DNA from: an uncultured Parabacteroides sp.
GTDB lineage: Bacteria; Bacteroidota; Bacteroidia; Bacteroidales; Tannerellaceae
Reading direction: 5' to 3'
DNA length: 35,208 bases
NCBI RefSeq assembly: GCF_905196875.1
Contig: NZ_CAJJWO010000055.1
Coordinates: 1 to 35,208 of the forward strand
Made by a program: the position numbers and the translations under genes
The notes under the pieces: generated by a model
The model's input: only the letters and a program-made list of their open reading frames with translations
Database searches by the model: none
Told to the model about the DNA's origin: nothing
Part shown: piece after piece, positions 16,059 through 25,314 of the stretch
How positions within the stretch are numbered: the first letter of the stretch is position 1
How the letters are laid out: every line of letters begins with the position of its first letter

Positions 16059-19000
16059 TTAGAATGTCACATTGACGCCAAATGAATATTGGCGGTTGAA
16101 TGGATAGACATACCCGTAGTTGGATTCGTCGGTTACAGCCTCGGGATCGAAATATTTCTTCAGGGCACTCCATTCGAAGATGTTGTCACCGCTGACGAAC
16201 ACACGTACCCGGCTCAGATGTGCCTTTTTAGTCCATTCACTCGGCAAGGTATACCCCAGCGTGATGTTCTTGATACGCAGGTAAGCGCCGTTCAATAGAT
16301 AGTTGGTTTGAGGAATAGCCAGTCCCATCGACTGATCGATACCGGTTCCCAGATTCTTGTCGGCCAGCCATGACTGAAGCACCGGATAACGAGCATTGAG
16401 ATTTTGGTTAGCCAGTCCGGCTGCGATATACGACTGTGAGTGTTTGGCCATATCCACATCGCTGTCGGTTGTCGGGCGGTAAAAGTCGAACAGGTGTTCG
16501 GGACCGCCGGCATAGGGTTGCTGGTAGAAGCCCCAGTATAAGTAACTGATCGGGTAATAGTCGCGTTTGGCAATCCCCTGGAAGAAAGCAGACAGGTCGA
16601 AACCGTTCCATTCGGCATTCAGGTTGACCCCGAAACGGAAGCGGGGTGAAGAGTTGCCGATGATGCTCAGATCCCCCGGATCGTCTACGGTCGTGTTTCC
16701 TTTGGTGATCTTTTTGTCACCGTTCAGGTCTTTGTATTTCGGCCATCCGTTGACGATTTCCAGAGCACCCCAAGGAATGATGGACGACTGGTCGAGGTTA
16801 TTGATCTCCTCTTCACTCTGGAAGAAGCCGTCGCTTTGTAACCCCCAGATCTCGCCTAGTTCCTGTCCTTCGTAATATTGGGTCAGGTTCCGGGTCGGAT
16901 TGTCGAAACGGGTGATCCAGGAGCGGTTGTCGGATAACATGAACTTAGCTCCCCAATTGAAAGGCTTGCCGTCCAGTTGGAACTGGTCGCGGTAGCCCAC
17001 GGTTAATTCCCAACCGGTTGTTTTCATATCGGCCGCGTTCTCTTTAGGTTCGCTGGCTCCCAGTACACCGGGGAGTTCTTTTCCCAGGGTAAGCATTCCT
17101 TTGGTATCGCGACGGTATACATCTACGGTGGCTGTCAGTTTATTATCGAGGAAAGCCAGGTCGAGACCGCCGTTCAGGGTACGTACCTCTTCCCAGGTAT
17201 AATCCGGAGAAACCAATGAAGGGGGAGTGACTACCTGTTGCAACTTGCCGTTAATGATATAACTTCCCAGCTGCGAGCTCATCGCCGGGATATATCCGTA
17301 TTCCCCGACCAACTGATTACCCAGGGAACCGTAGGAAGCACGAACCTTCAATTGACTGACTGTCTCCCGCAGCGATTCGAAGAACGGCTCTGCATCCACA
17401 CGCCAGGCGGCGGAAGCGGAAGGGAAGAATCCGAAACGTTTCTCTTTCGGGAAACGGGAAGTTCCGTCGTAACGTCCGTTTATTTCAAAGATATACCGGT
17501 TATCGTAGGTATAATTGGCACGGAAGAAGAGTCCTCGTATTGCCCAGTCGGCATACTGTTCGCTGACGAACTGGTCGCCCGATGAGAGCCCGATGGACGG
17601 AAGCGAGTTCGAGATGATACCTTCCCGTTCGGCCTTATACCAATTCCAGCGGTTATATTCCTGGTTGAATCCGAGGATACCGGTTACATAATGTTTGCCG
17701 AACGCTTTATTGAAGGTAGCGAAGAGTTCCAACACACTGTAATAATCGTTGGTTGTGCTTTTGTACGCCTTGCTGTCGCCCAGTTCGCGGATGTCATCCG
17801 GGCCGTACCCGATGGTATATTTGTTCTTGAACCAGTTGTAATCTTCATTTCCTTTCATAAAGGTGAAGTTGGCATTTACCAATAACATCTTTTCCAGGAA
17901 GGACATTTCTGCGGAGAAAGTGCTCTGTAAACGGTTATATTTAGTCGTTTCTTCTCCACCGTCTACCAGTTGGGCCATGGCGATACCGGCAGAGTTATTA
18001 GCCCAGGTACCGTCCGGGTTTTTATCCCAGTCGGTAGGGGCGAGGTCGTAGAAGATACTCATATTCGAATCGCCGTTTCCTTTCTGTCGGATGCCGTTAC
18101 TGTCGATATATGGTTCGCCACGGCTGGAAAGATAACTGGGCTTGATGCGGTTAGTCGCCACGAACGACGTATTGTTCGATAACGTCAGCCAGTCCCAAAC
18201 TTTGTAACTCACCTTGGCACGCATGCTGTAACGGCGGTAGCTATCGTTCTTTACGATCCCTGCCAGAATACCGTTCTCATCGTCGACACCTCCGGAAAGA
18301 TAGAATTTTGTTTTCTCCGTCGCTCCGGATACCGACAGTTGGTGGGTATTGCTGAATGTATTCTTATCCAGGAAATAACGTGTCCAGTCGCGGTTCCCCA
18401 TATATTCCCACTGTGTTTCGTCCAACGGGTTGAGGCGTACCGGATCGGTGCCGTCCGGGTTGTCGGAACGCTGGCGGGCCCATTCGAGGCGTTCGTCGCT
18501 GGCGACGTGTCCGGAGCTCCAGGGAGTGTTCAATACGGCGATGTTTTTCAGTTTTAGGTAGATATAAGGGTCGGAAGTCTTGTTAGGGAGGATAGAAGGG
18601 CGTTTCCAGGCAAAGTTATTATTATAGCTCACCTGGATGCGGTCGGTGTTACCCTGTTTGGTCGTGATCAGGATCACACCGAAGGCAGCACGTGCACCAT
18701 AGATGGCAGCCGAAGATGCATCTTTCAGTACGGAAAGGGTTTCGATATCTTCCGGCAGCAGGCGGTTCAGTTCTTCTGCATCCGAAGCGACTCCGTCGAT
18801 TAAAATCAGTGGGCTACCGCCATTGATGGAGGCTTCTCCACGGATATTGATCTTGGCGGCCTGTCCCGGTTCACCGCTTGTAAAGTCGATGTTGAGGTTG
18901 GGTACCATTCCCTGTAACCCTTTGGAAATGTTGGTGATCGGACGGGCTTCCAGTTGCTTGGCATTGATCTGGTCTACCGAACCGGAGAGGTTTACCTTCC

Positions 19001-19412
19001 GTTGTACTCCGTAGCCGACAACGACCACTTCTTCCAGTTTCTCTGCATCATCTTGGAGTATGATATGGAAGTTTGTTTTTCCGTTGACTACGATATCCTG
19101 CGGTTTATAACCGATATAACTTACCGACAGGACAGCGTCGGAGGGGACAGCCAGGCTAAAGTTTCCGTCGACATCGGTAATCGTTCCGTTACCACTGGCT
19201 TTTTCTAATACGGTCGCTCCGATCAGTGGCAGGCTGGTAGCATCTACAATGGTACCGCTCACTTGTATTTTCGTTCGCACTTGATGGGAGATGGCTACCG
19301 GGATGTCGTTTCCGGCAGCAGCGCAAAAAGGGGTAAACAAGCTGCAGGCCAATATTCCGGCCGGTACTAAGAGCACACGCCTTACACGCGAGTCAGAAGT
19401 AAAATTTGTCAT
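16059..19412 (-). CDS. SusC/RagA-family TonB-dependent outer-membrane transporter (locus 1)
   Basis: 1117 aa from the ATG at 19412. An in-frame GTG at 19436 would add eight residues but sits on the -7 box, so the ATG is preferred. Order: signal peptide (VRRVLLVPAGILACSLF...), CarboxypepD-regulatory-like domain (VSGTIVDATSLPLIGATVLE, about residues 45-120), TonB-box/plug start (EEVVVVGYGVQRKVNLSGSV), the SusC signature VLKDASSAAIYGARAAFG, then the 22-strand barrel with internal FEINGRYDGTSRFPKEKRFGFFPS and the C-terminal YSFGVNVTF. It imports a ligand across the outer membrane with TonB energy, paired with the SusD-like protein 18 nt downstream. No sigma/anti-sigma or two-component gene is adjacent. 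Confidence 0.95.
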   Translation of the reverse strand: MTNFTSDSRVRRVLLVPAGILACSLFTPFCAAAGNDIPVAISHQVRTKIQVSGTIVDATSLPLIGATVLEKASGNGTITDVDGNFSLAVPSDAVLSVSYIGYKPQDIVVNGKTNFHIILQDDAEKLEEVVVVGYGVQRKVNLSGSVDQINAKQLEARPITNISKGLQGMVPNLNIDFTSGEPGQAAKINIRGEASINGGSPLILIDGVASDAEELNRLLPEDIETLSVLKDASSAAIYGARAAFGVILITTKQGNTDRIQVSYNNNFAWKRPSILPNKTSDPYIYLKLKNIAVLNTPWSSGHVASDERLEWARQRSDNPDGTDPVRLNPLDETQWEYMGNRDWTRYFLDKNTFSNTHQLSVSGATEKTKFYLSGGVDDENGILAGIVKNDSYRRYSMRAKVSYKVWDWLTLSNNTSFVATNRIKPSYLSSRGEPYIDSNGIRQKGNGDSNMSIFYDLAPTDWDKNPDGTWANNSAGIAMAQLVDGGEETTKYNRLQSTFSAEMSFLEKMLLVNANFTFMKGNEDYNWFKNKYTIGYGPDDIRELGDSKAYKSTTNDYYSVLELFATFNKAFGKHYVTGILGFNQEYNRWNWYKAEREGIISNSLPSIGLSSGDQFVSEQYADWAIRGLFFRANYTYDNRYIFEINGRYDGTSRFPKEKRFGFFPSASAAWRVDAEPFFESLRETVSQLKVRASYGSLGNQLVGEYGYIPAMSSQLGSYIINGKLQQVVTPPSLVSPDYTWEEVRTLNGGLDLAFLDNKLTATVDVYRRDTKGMLTLGKELPGVLGASEPKENAADMKTTGWELTVGYRDQFQLDGKPFNWGAKFMLSDNRSWITRFDNPTRNLTQYYEGQELGEIWGLQSDGFFQSEEEINNLDQSSIIPWGALEIVNGWPKYKDLNGDKKITKGNTTVDDPGDLSIIGNSSPRFRFGVNLNAEWNGFDLSAFFQGIAKRDYYPISYLYWGFYQQPYAGGPEHLFDFYRPTTDSDVDMAKHSQSYIAAGLANQNLNARYPVLQSWLADKNLGTGIDQSMGLAIPQTNYLLNGAYLRIKNITLGYTLPSEWTKKAHLSRVRVFVSGDNIFEWSALKKYFDPEAVTDESNYGYVYPFNRQYSFGVNVTF

Positions 19413-19435
19413 AAATTTGTTTCTTTTTGTTGCCA

Positions 19436-19443
19436 CAAAGGTA
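19436..19443 (-). promoter_or_regulatory. -7 box of the first susC operon
   Basis: TACCTTTG (minus strand) matches TAnnTTTG; predicted start near 19430 gives a leader of ~17 nt to the ATG at 19412. No clear TTTG at -33, which would suit an activator-dependent promoter. Confidence 0.6.
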
Positions 19444-19486
19444 AAGGCGTGGAATTACGGAAATGTTGCGGTCATTTTTCATTGCT

Positions 19487-19502
19487 GAGACAATTCTGTC
19501 TC
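19487..19502. promoter_or_regulatory. Inverted repeat, candidate operator between susC and sbcD
   Basis: GAGACA-ATTC-TGTCTC is a perfect 6+6 inverted repeat with a 4-nt spacer. Its centre is about 50-60 bp upstream of the susC -7 box and about 75 bp upstream of the sbcD -7 box. The position suits an activator of susC, but no cognate regulator is nearby. Confidence 0.3.
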
Positions 19503-19568
19503 TTCTCTGTTACAAAGAAAGATCTTATTTAAAGCCTTCGAGAGGCCGGATATATATGAATTATCTTT

Positions 19569-19576
19569 TATCTTTG
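19569..19576 (+). promoter_or_regulatory. -7 box of sbcDC
   Basis: TATCTTTG, 34 nt upstream of the sbcD ATG, matches TAnnTTTG. No TTG at the standard -33 distance. Confidence 0.45.
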
Positions 19577-19610
19577 AATACTCATTTAATGAAAACAAGA
19601 TAAACGAACG

Positions 19611-20861
19611 ATGTCTTTAAAGATCATACATACTGCCGACTGGCATCTGGGGCAGACCTTCTTCGGCTACGACCGGGAGGAGGAACACGATGCTTTTCTT
19701 AACTGGCTAGTCGATACGTTGGCTGCGCAGCAGACGGATGTCCTATTGATTGCCGGGGATGTATTCGACGTGGCTAACCCATCTGCTGCGGCCCAGCGGC
19801 GTTTCTTTCATTTCCTGAAGGAGGTGAACCGTCGTAATCCGCACCTGCAAATTGTTGTCATTGCCGGAAATCATGATTCGGCAGCCCGGTTGGAGTCTCC
19901 TGTCCCTTTATTGGAAGAGTTGAATACATCTATCGTCGGGATCATCCGGCGGACGGAAACAGGAGAGATCGATTTTAATTCGCTTCTTATACCTCTATAT
20001 AATAAGGAGGGCGGGCGGGAAGCCTGGTGTTTGGCAGTCCCGTATCTCCGGCAGGGGGATTATCCGGCTCTGGAAGAGGGGCATGATACATATATCGCCG
20101 GGATCAACCGTATGTACCGGCAGCTATACGACTATGCCGATGCAAAACGGAAACCGGGTGAAGCGTTGGTCGCTATGGGGCATCTGCATGCCACCGGAGC
20201 CGAACTGTCGGATGATGACCGGAGCGAGCGGATCATTATGGGAGGACTCGAATCCGTTTCAGCCGATACGTTCGATACCGGACTGGCTTATATCGCATTG
20301 GGGCATATCCATAAGGCGCAGCGGATCGGGGGAAGGGAGAGCCTCCGGTACTCTGGCAGTCCGCTGCCGATGTCTTTTTCGGAGAAAAACTACCGTCATC
20401 AGGTCGTAGCCGTTACGGTGGAGAACGGGTACCTGTCGGAGATCACTCCGGTGCCTGTCCCTTTACTGGCGGACTTACATCGGATACCACAACAGCCTGC
20501 ACTGTCGGAGGAAGTGATCGCACGTTTGGCGGAACTGCCTCTTGCCGGGACGGAAGGCAACGAAGACCCGAACCGCTGGCCTTATGTGGAAGTGCGTGTC
20601 CTGATGACCGAACCTGATCCGGGCTTTCGCCACCGGGTGGAAGAGGTGCTCGCCGATAAGGCTGTCCGCCTGACTTCGATTGTCCCGTCTTATCCGGAAC
20701 GGGACGACGACGATACGGTACGTCCGCTTACCTACGGCGACTTGCAACGTATCGATCCGCTGGATATGCTGAAGCATGCCTTTACCAATAAGTATGGCGG
20801 CGAGTTGCCGGAAGATATCGAATCATTGTTTAAAGAAGTAATGCGGGAGGTTTCCTTATGA
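19611..20861 (+). CDS. sbcD: SbcCD nuclease, nuclease subunit SbcD
   Basis: 416 aa Mre11-like calcineurin-type phosphoesterase. All metal-binding motifs are visible: HTADWHLGQ (start), LLIAGDVFDVANP, VVIAGNHDSAARLES, MGHLHATGAE and ALGHIHKAQ. The C-terminal part (from ~residue 280) is the usual capping and SbcC-binding region. With SbcC it forms a complex that cleaves hairpins and protein-blocked DNA ends in an ATP-dependent manner. The start ATG is followed by the expected first strand (MSLKIIHTADWHL). The stop overlaps the sbcC start in ATGA (4 nt), indicating translational coupling. Confidence 0.96.
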   Translation: MSLKIIHTADWHLGQTFFGYDREEEHDAFLNWLVDTLAAQQTDVLLIAGDVFDVANPSAAAQRRFFHFLKEVNRRNPHLQIVVIAGNHDSAARLESPVPLLEELNTSIVGIIRRTETGEIDFNSLLIPLYNKEGGREAWCLAVPYLRQGDYPALEEGHDTYIAGINRMYRQLYDYADAKRKPGEALVAMGHLHATGAELSDDDRSERIIMGGLESVSADTFDTGLAYIALGHIHKAQRIGGRESLRYSGSPLPMSFSEKNYRHQVVAVTVENGYLSEITPVPVPLLADLHRIPQQPALSEEVIARLAELPLAGTEGNEDPNRWPYVEVRVLMTEPDPGFRHRVEEVLADKAVRLTSIVPSYPERDDDDTVRPLTYGDLQRIDPLDMLKHAFTNKYGGELPEDIESLFKEVMREVSL

Positions 20862-23830
20862 AGATATTAGCTATACGGGGGCGTAACCTGGCGTCGCTGG
20901 AAGGAGAGTTTGAAGCTGATTTTACAGCTGAGCCGTTATTGTCTGCCGGGATCTTTGCGATCTCGGGCCCTACCGGTGCCGGTAAATCCACGATACTGGA
21001 TGCGATGTGCCTGGCTTTGTTTGCCCGTACGCCGCGTACAGACCAGGCGAAAGAGAACAATGTGAAACTGCGGGATGTGAATGAAGAGGTGCTCCCCCAG
21101 AGCGACCCCCGCTTTCTGCTGCGCAGGGGGACGGCTTCGGGATATGCCGAGGTGGATTTCCTGGCGTTGAACGGACATAGGTATCGTTCGCGTTGGTCGG
21201 TTGGACGTGCCCGCGATAAGGAGAACGGACGCTTACAGAGTCCTCGCATTACCTTATATAATATAGATAAGGAGGAAGAGGAGCAGGGAACGCGTTCCGA
21301 ACTACAGGCCCGTGTCGTCGAACTGATCGGCCTGACCTTCGAGCAGTTTACGCGCTCGGTCTTACTGGCGCAGAATGATTTCTCCACCTTCCTGAAAGCA
21401 GAACAGGGAGAGAAAGCTTCCCTGTTGGAGAAGCTGACGGGGACAGAGCTCTATTCTGCTATCTCGCGAACGATCTTTGAAAAGAATGCCGTAGCCAAAG
21501 AGGCCTACGATAAGATACAAGCCCGTATCCAGGGAATCGAACTGCTGACGGAAGAGGCGGAACAGGAGTTGGAGGCCCGACTGAAGGAGTCTGAAACATC
21601 TCTGCTGGCGTTGGAAAAGGCGAAAGCCGAACAACAGGCATTGCAAGAGGCCGTTAAATCGACCGGGCAGCAGATCGCTACCCGGCAGACTCAGCAGAAA
21701 GATGCTGCCGCTAAACTGGAAAGGGCGACCGAGCTGTTGAATGCCGCCCGGAAAGATTATGAACAGGGGTTGGTCGAGGAACAACGTTCCGAATCGGAGT
21801 TCAGGACTTTGCAACAGGAGTTACAGCAGGCTCGCGGACTGGATGTTCGTCTGGACGCTGCCACCCGTTCCGTGGCCGATACCGAAACACGTCTGCGGGA
21901 GGCACTGGCACGGAAAAAGGAGGGGGAAGATAAGTTGAAAGCCGCCCAAATCCGCCAGCAACAAAGTACGGCGGAGATCACGCGGTTAAGCGAGTGGCGT
22001 GAACGTTATCGCAGTAAGGAGAGCATCGCCGAGCAGTTAACGGCTTTGCTGTTGCATCTCGATGCTGCTTCCGCTTCCCGTCAGGCCATCGAAAAGGCCG
22101 GTAAAACGATTGCGACGACAAAGCAAACAGCCGAACGCCTGGTAGCCCAGCTGGCTACTATCCGGCAGGCTGCGGAGACGAAACGTGCACAGCTTCAAAA
22201 AACAGAGGAGGCAATTGCCCGCTCGGAAGAAGAGTTGAAGGCGCTGGATATTGTAGCACTCGATAAGCAGATAGAGTCTGTCCGCATGGAACGTGAAAAC
22301 CTGTTGATCGAACAGGCACGGCAGGCGGCCAGCGGTGATGTGCTCGAACTGCGGAAGAAGTTGCAGGAAGGTACTCCTTGTCCGGTATGTGGTAGTACGC
22401 ACCATCCGGTGGTTACGCATCCGGCAGTGACTGAAGTACCGAAAGTGATCGCAGCACTGACCTTACAACTAGAACAACTGAATGCCCGTAAAACGGCCTA
22501 TGCCGGAAGTGAAAAGCAACTGAACCAATTGCGTCAGCAACTCCTGCAACTACATAAGGAACTGACCGAAGCCGATCATACCCGTACCGATCTGCAGGGA
22601 CGTCAGAAGCTGGCGGAAACCCAGATTGCCCGGGAAGAGGCGATCCGTGCCGAAAGCCAGGAAACCCTTGCCAAATCATTGTCGGCCGCCAACCGTCTTT
22701 TCGGTAACGACGACTGGCAAAGAGGCTGGCAGCAAGACCCGGACTCTTTCCGCGACACGTTGACGACATTTGCCCGCCAGTGGCACGACAATACGGAAAA
22801 ACTTCAGCAGCTGCAACGGGAGCAAAGCGCCCAAAAAGCGGAATACGAATCATACGCCTCTTTCCTGCCTTCGCTTACCAAACAGGTGGAAGAGGTGACG
22901 TTGCTTCACGAGCAGAACCGTTCGGCTTTGCTGGCTTTGCAGTCGGAACGTGCCCGGCTACTCGGAGGCAAGCCGGCCGATCAGGTGGAATCGGCGTATA
23001 CCCGCCGGAAAGAGGAGTTGAAAGAACGGATGAAGCGTTTGCAGACTGTCCAGACTGAACAGTCCGGTATTGCCGACCAGCTACGGGGTATTGCCGGACA
23101 GATAGCGCAGGATCTGCAAAAGGCTTCCGACGATCTGGTCGTCCGGCAAAAAGCGTTGGCTGATTGGATCGAAGCCTGGAATGTCACTCACGACAACCAG
23201 CCGCTGGAACTCCTGCTACCGCGCGTTACCCAGGAAAAGAACGAATATGCCTTCCGCCTGCGTACTCAGGCCGAGAATAAACAGAAGATCGCCAGCCACC
23301 AAGAGGAACTGAATGCCTGCCGTCTGGAAAGTGAACGCTGGGCGAAGCTGAATGAGTTGGCGGGCTCGGCCGATGGTGCCAAGTTCCGCCGGATCGCCCA
23401 GGGATATACGTTGGACGTATTACTCAGCTATGCAAATGTGCAGTTGCGCGACCTGAGCCGACGTTACCGCCTCGAACGGGTACCGGAAACACTGGCTTTG
23501 CAGGTGATCGACCGGGACATGTGCGACGAGATCCGTACGGTGCATAGCTTGTCGGGCGGTGAGTCTTTCCTGGTTTCGCTGGCGTTGGCACTCGGCTTGT
23601 CGTCCCTTTCTTCCAACCGGATGAAGGTGGAGAGCCTTTTCATCGATGAAGGGTTCGGTTCGTTGGACGCCGATACCCTGCGTATAGCTATGGATGCTTT
23701 GGAAAGCCTGCGCACACAAGGACGCAAGATCGGAGTGATCTCGCATGTACAGGAAATGACGGAACGTATTCCGGTGCAGATTCGTGTAAGTCGGGCGGGG
23801 AATGGGAGAAGCTACCTGGAGGTAGTGTAA
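20858..23830 (+). CDS. sbcC: SbcCD nuclease, ATPase subunit SbcC
   Basis: 990 aa Rad50-like SMC-type ATPase. Walker A GPTGAGKST at residues 37-45; Q-loop region SVLLAQNDFSTFLKA; long coiled coil about 190-840, rich in Glu/Gln/Ala/Lys; a zinc hook CPVC at residues 508-511 (within GTPCPVCGSTHHP) in the middle; the signature LSGGESFLVSLALALGLSS and Walker B VESLFIDEGFGSLD near the C-terminus. All parts needed for ATP-dependent tethering and cleavage with SbcD are present. Start ATG lies inside the sbcD stop region (ATGA overlap). The pair is GC-rich compared with the DUF4925 gene downstream. Confidence 0.96.
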   Translation: MKILAIRGRNLASLEGEFEADFTAEPLLSAGIFAISGPTGAGKSTILDAMCLALFARTPRTDQAKENNVKLRDVNEEVLPQSDPRFLLRRGTASGYAEVDFLALNGHRYRSRWSVGRARDKENGRLQSPRITLYNIDKEEEEQGTRSELQARVVELIGLTFEQFTRSVLLAQNDFSTFLKAEQGEKASLLEKLTGTELYSAISRTIFEKNAVAKEAYDKIQARIQGIELLTEEAEQELEARLKESETSLLALEKAKAEQQALQEAVKSTGQQIATRQTQQKDAAAKLERATELLNAARKDYEQGLVEEQRSESEFRTLQQELQQARGLDVRLDAATRSVADTETRLREALARKKEGEDKLKAAQIRQQQSTAEITRLSEWRERYRSKESIAEQLTALLLHLDAASASRQAIEKAGKTIATTKQTAERLVAQLATIRQAAETKRAQLQKTEEAIARSEEELKALDIVALDKQIESVRMERENLLIEQARQAASGDVLELRKKLQEGTPCPVCGSTHHPVVTHPAVTEVPKVIAALTLQLEQLNARKTAYAGSEKQLNQLRQQLLQLHKELTEADHTRTDLQGRQKLAETQIAREEAIRAESQETLAKSLSAANRLFGNDDWQRGWQQDPDSFRDTLTTFARQWHDNTEKLQQLQREQSAQKAEYESYASFLPSLTKQVEEVTLLHEQNRSALLALQSERARLLGGKPADQVESAYTRRKEELKERMKRLQTVQTEQSGIADQLRGIAGQIAQDLQKASDDLVVRQKALADWIEAWNVTHDNQPLELLLPRVTQEKNEYAFRLRTQAENKQKIASHQEELNACRLESERWAKLNELAGSADGAKFRRIAQGYTLDVLLSYANVQLRDLSRRYRLERVPETLALQVIDRDMCDEIRTVHSLSGGESFLVSLALALGLSSLSSNRMKVESLFIDEGFGSLDADTLRIAMDALESLRTQGRKIGVISHVQEMTERIPVQIRVSRAGNGRSYLEVV

Positions 23831-23836
23831 ACTGAT

Positions 23837-23899
23837 AAAAAAAGAGAAGGATGTGTCAGAAGTCCGAATTAAGAAATGCAGACTTTTGATACACCCTCC
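23837..23899 (-). terminator. Terminator of the DUF4925 gene
   Basis: The arms 23849-23864 and 23881-23897 pair imperfectly (two G-U pairs and one mismatch) around a 16-nt loop; on the minus strand the stem is followed by CTTCTC and seven T (23843-23837). It lies about 30 nt past the DUF4925 stop and just after the convergent sbcC stop. Confidence 0.55.
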
Positions 23900-23929
23900 T
23901 AAAGTATAATTAGTGATTTAGATATTCGA

Positions 23930-25150
23930 TTATTTGAAGTCTAAACCTAAACCGAATTCAGTTGTTGTTGGCCAATTCTGCGGGAAGTTCAATAAAATCA
24001 TAAATGCGGCACTAGCTTCTTGCGGAATGATTTTTGCAGCAACCAGTAAATTCCATAATTTGATAATATCTGCGTTCATTCCTTGTGTTTCAGCCAAAGT
24101 TTTATCAACCATAAGAGGTGTCAATGCCTCTTTATCAAGATACATATGAGTTCTTCCGTTTTCTGTTACGACATTCATCGGTATGCCGTTTTTGGTCCAG
24201 TTTAATAACATTTCAAATGTATCATCACTGATAGAGCTAAGATCAAGACCCGGAACAAAATTGCTTAACATGGCTTTGATGGTAGCAGGATCTCCTTGCA
24301 ATACGCTGTTAATAATTTCTGACATACCACTGGCGTCAGAACCCATTACCTGTGATATTATAGCTGTAATATTCAGCTTGACATATAATTTGTTATCCTT
24401 AACGAACCAATGAGCCCGATTTTTCGGAGCATCCAACCAACCATCTGAAGGTATCATTGCCTGTACATCTTCTGCTGTTGGCGGGGGAGTTCCCATCATT
24501 AATCCCATAATAACGCTTTGATCGAAAACGATAGGACCTTTATGATAGCTGGCAGTAATATTACCATCGGTTTCAAGTGTTACGGTTTTCAGTACTTGAG
24601 GCATAAGCAGACTACCAATAGTTCTAAGCATTGGGGCTACAGCTCCTCCATTACCTTCTGATACCCAGTTACAGTATAAACCTCCTGTTAATACTATTAC
24701 TTGTTCTCCTACTGTTCCTGTTGTATAATCCGCCAGACTGTAGGTTTTAGCCCAACCATTCGGATCATTCATAACAACTGTTAGTTTCAGTGTCATGACT
24801 TCATCTTTTACGGAACCTGCATACTCTACGCTTGCATTAGTGGTGGTAGCTGTTCCGGAGAATTCGCTGTTTGCCACTTTGATATCAGAGATTGTTGTTG
24901 CATCTTCACCGGGGATTACATTTGTCAGTGCAAGCGTACCATTGCTGCCGCTCGATGCGGAGAACGTTACTTTTTTGCCTGTCAGAGGAGTTTCACCGTA
25001 TGAGAATACCAGTTTTTCCCCTTCATAAGTACCAGCTACCTGTTCCCAGCTGTTGTCTACTTCTTCCTTTTTTTCATCATCATCGCCACATGCTGTAAAT
25101 AGACTGATAGAACAAATCAGTGCAAGTAGATACAGTAATTTTTTGCTCAT
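23930..25150 (-). CDS. DUF4925-family lipoprotein
   Basis: 406 aa. Lipoprotein signal peptide (KKLLYLLALICSISLFTAC) with the lipidated cysteine at C21 followed by GDDDEKKEE, an acidic stretch typical of surface-exported Bacteroides lipoproteins. The first ~150 residues form beta-rich sequence (GTYEGEKLVFSYGETPLTGKKVTF...) recognised as a DUF4925-type domain of unknown function; the rest is helical and Met-rich in places (MPQVLKTVTLETDGNITASY, VIMGLMMGTPPPTAEDVQAM). No catalytic motif is visible. It has its own candidate promoter and terminator, so it may be expressed apart from the neighbouring HzsA/FGE-like gene 164 nt upstream, although both lie on the same strand as the second SusC/SusD locus. 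Confidence 0.75.
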   Translation of the reverse strand: MSKKLLYLLALICSISLFTACGDDDEKKEEVDNSWEQVAGTYEGEKLVFSYGETPLTGKKVTFSASSGSNGTLALTNVIPGEDATTISDIKVANSEFSGTATTTNASVEYAGSVKDEVMTLKLTVVMNDPNGWAKTYSLADYTTGTVGEQVIVLTGGLYCNWVSEGNGGAVAPMLRTIGSLLMPQVLKTVTLETDGNITASYHKGPIVFDQSVIMGLMMGTPPPTAEDVQAMIPSDGWLDAPKNRAHWFVKDNKLYVKLNITAIISQVMGSDASGMSEIINSVLQGDPATIKAMLSNFVPGLDLSSISDDTFEMLLNWTKNGIPMNVVTENGRTHMYLDKEALTPLMVDKTLAETQGMNADIIKLWNLLVAAKIIPQEASAAFMILLNFPQNWPTTTEFGLGLDFK

Positions 25151-25198
25151 AATAAAATCGTTTAATTAATAATAAGTTTAAACCTTTTAAAACCAGTA

Positions 25199-25229
25199 CA
25201 AATTAACTGTATTACTCCTTACCAGACAA
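25199..25229 (-). promoter_or_regulatory. Candidate promoter of the DUF4925 gene
   Basis: On the minus strand TTG (25229-25227), 20-nt spacer, TTAATTTG (25206-25199), one mismatch to TAnnTTTG. The leader to the ATG would be about 45 nt and AT-rich. The rest of the 164-nt gap is AT-rich and shows only weak hairpins. Confidence 0.45.
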
Positions 25230-25314
25230 TATCTATATTAAAGAATAAGTATTCTATTTTTAAGATTAATATTCTTTCTGCTATTATGTCGATCTATGTA
25301 CTGTTCTGTTTTTA

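Noticed and set aside
19413..19436. GTG start adding eight residues to the first SusC protein
   Set aside because: The GTG overlaps the -7 promoter box, so it would not be in the mRNA; the ATG at 19412 gives a normal signal peptide.
20830..21387. 185-codon open frame on the - strand
   Set aside because: Antisense to the Walker A region of sbcC; Ser/Arg-rich and without motifs.
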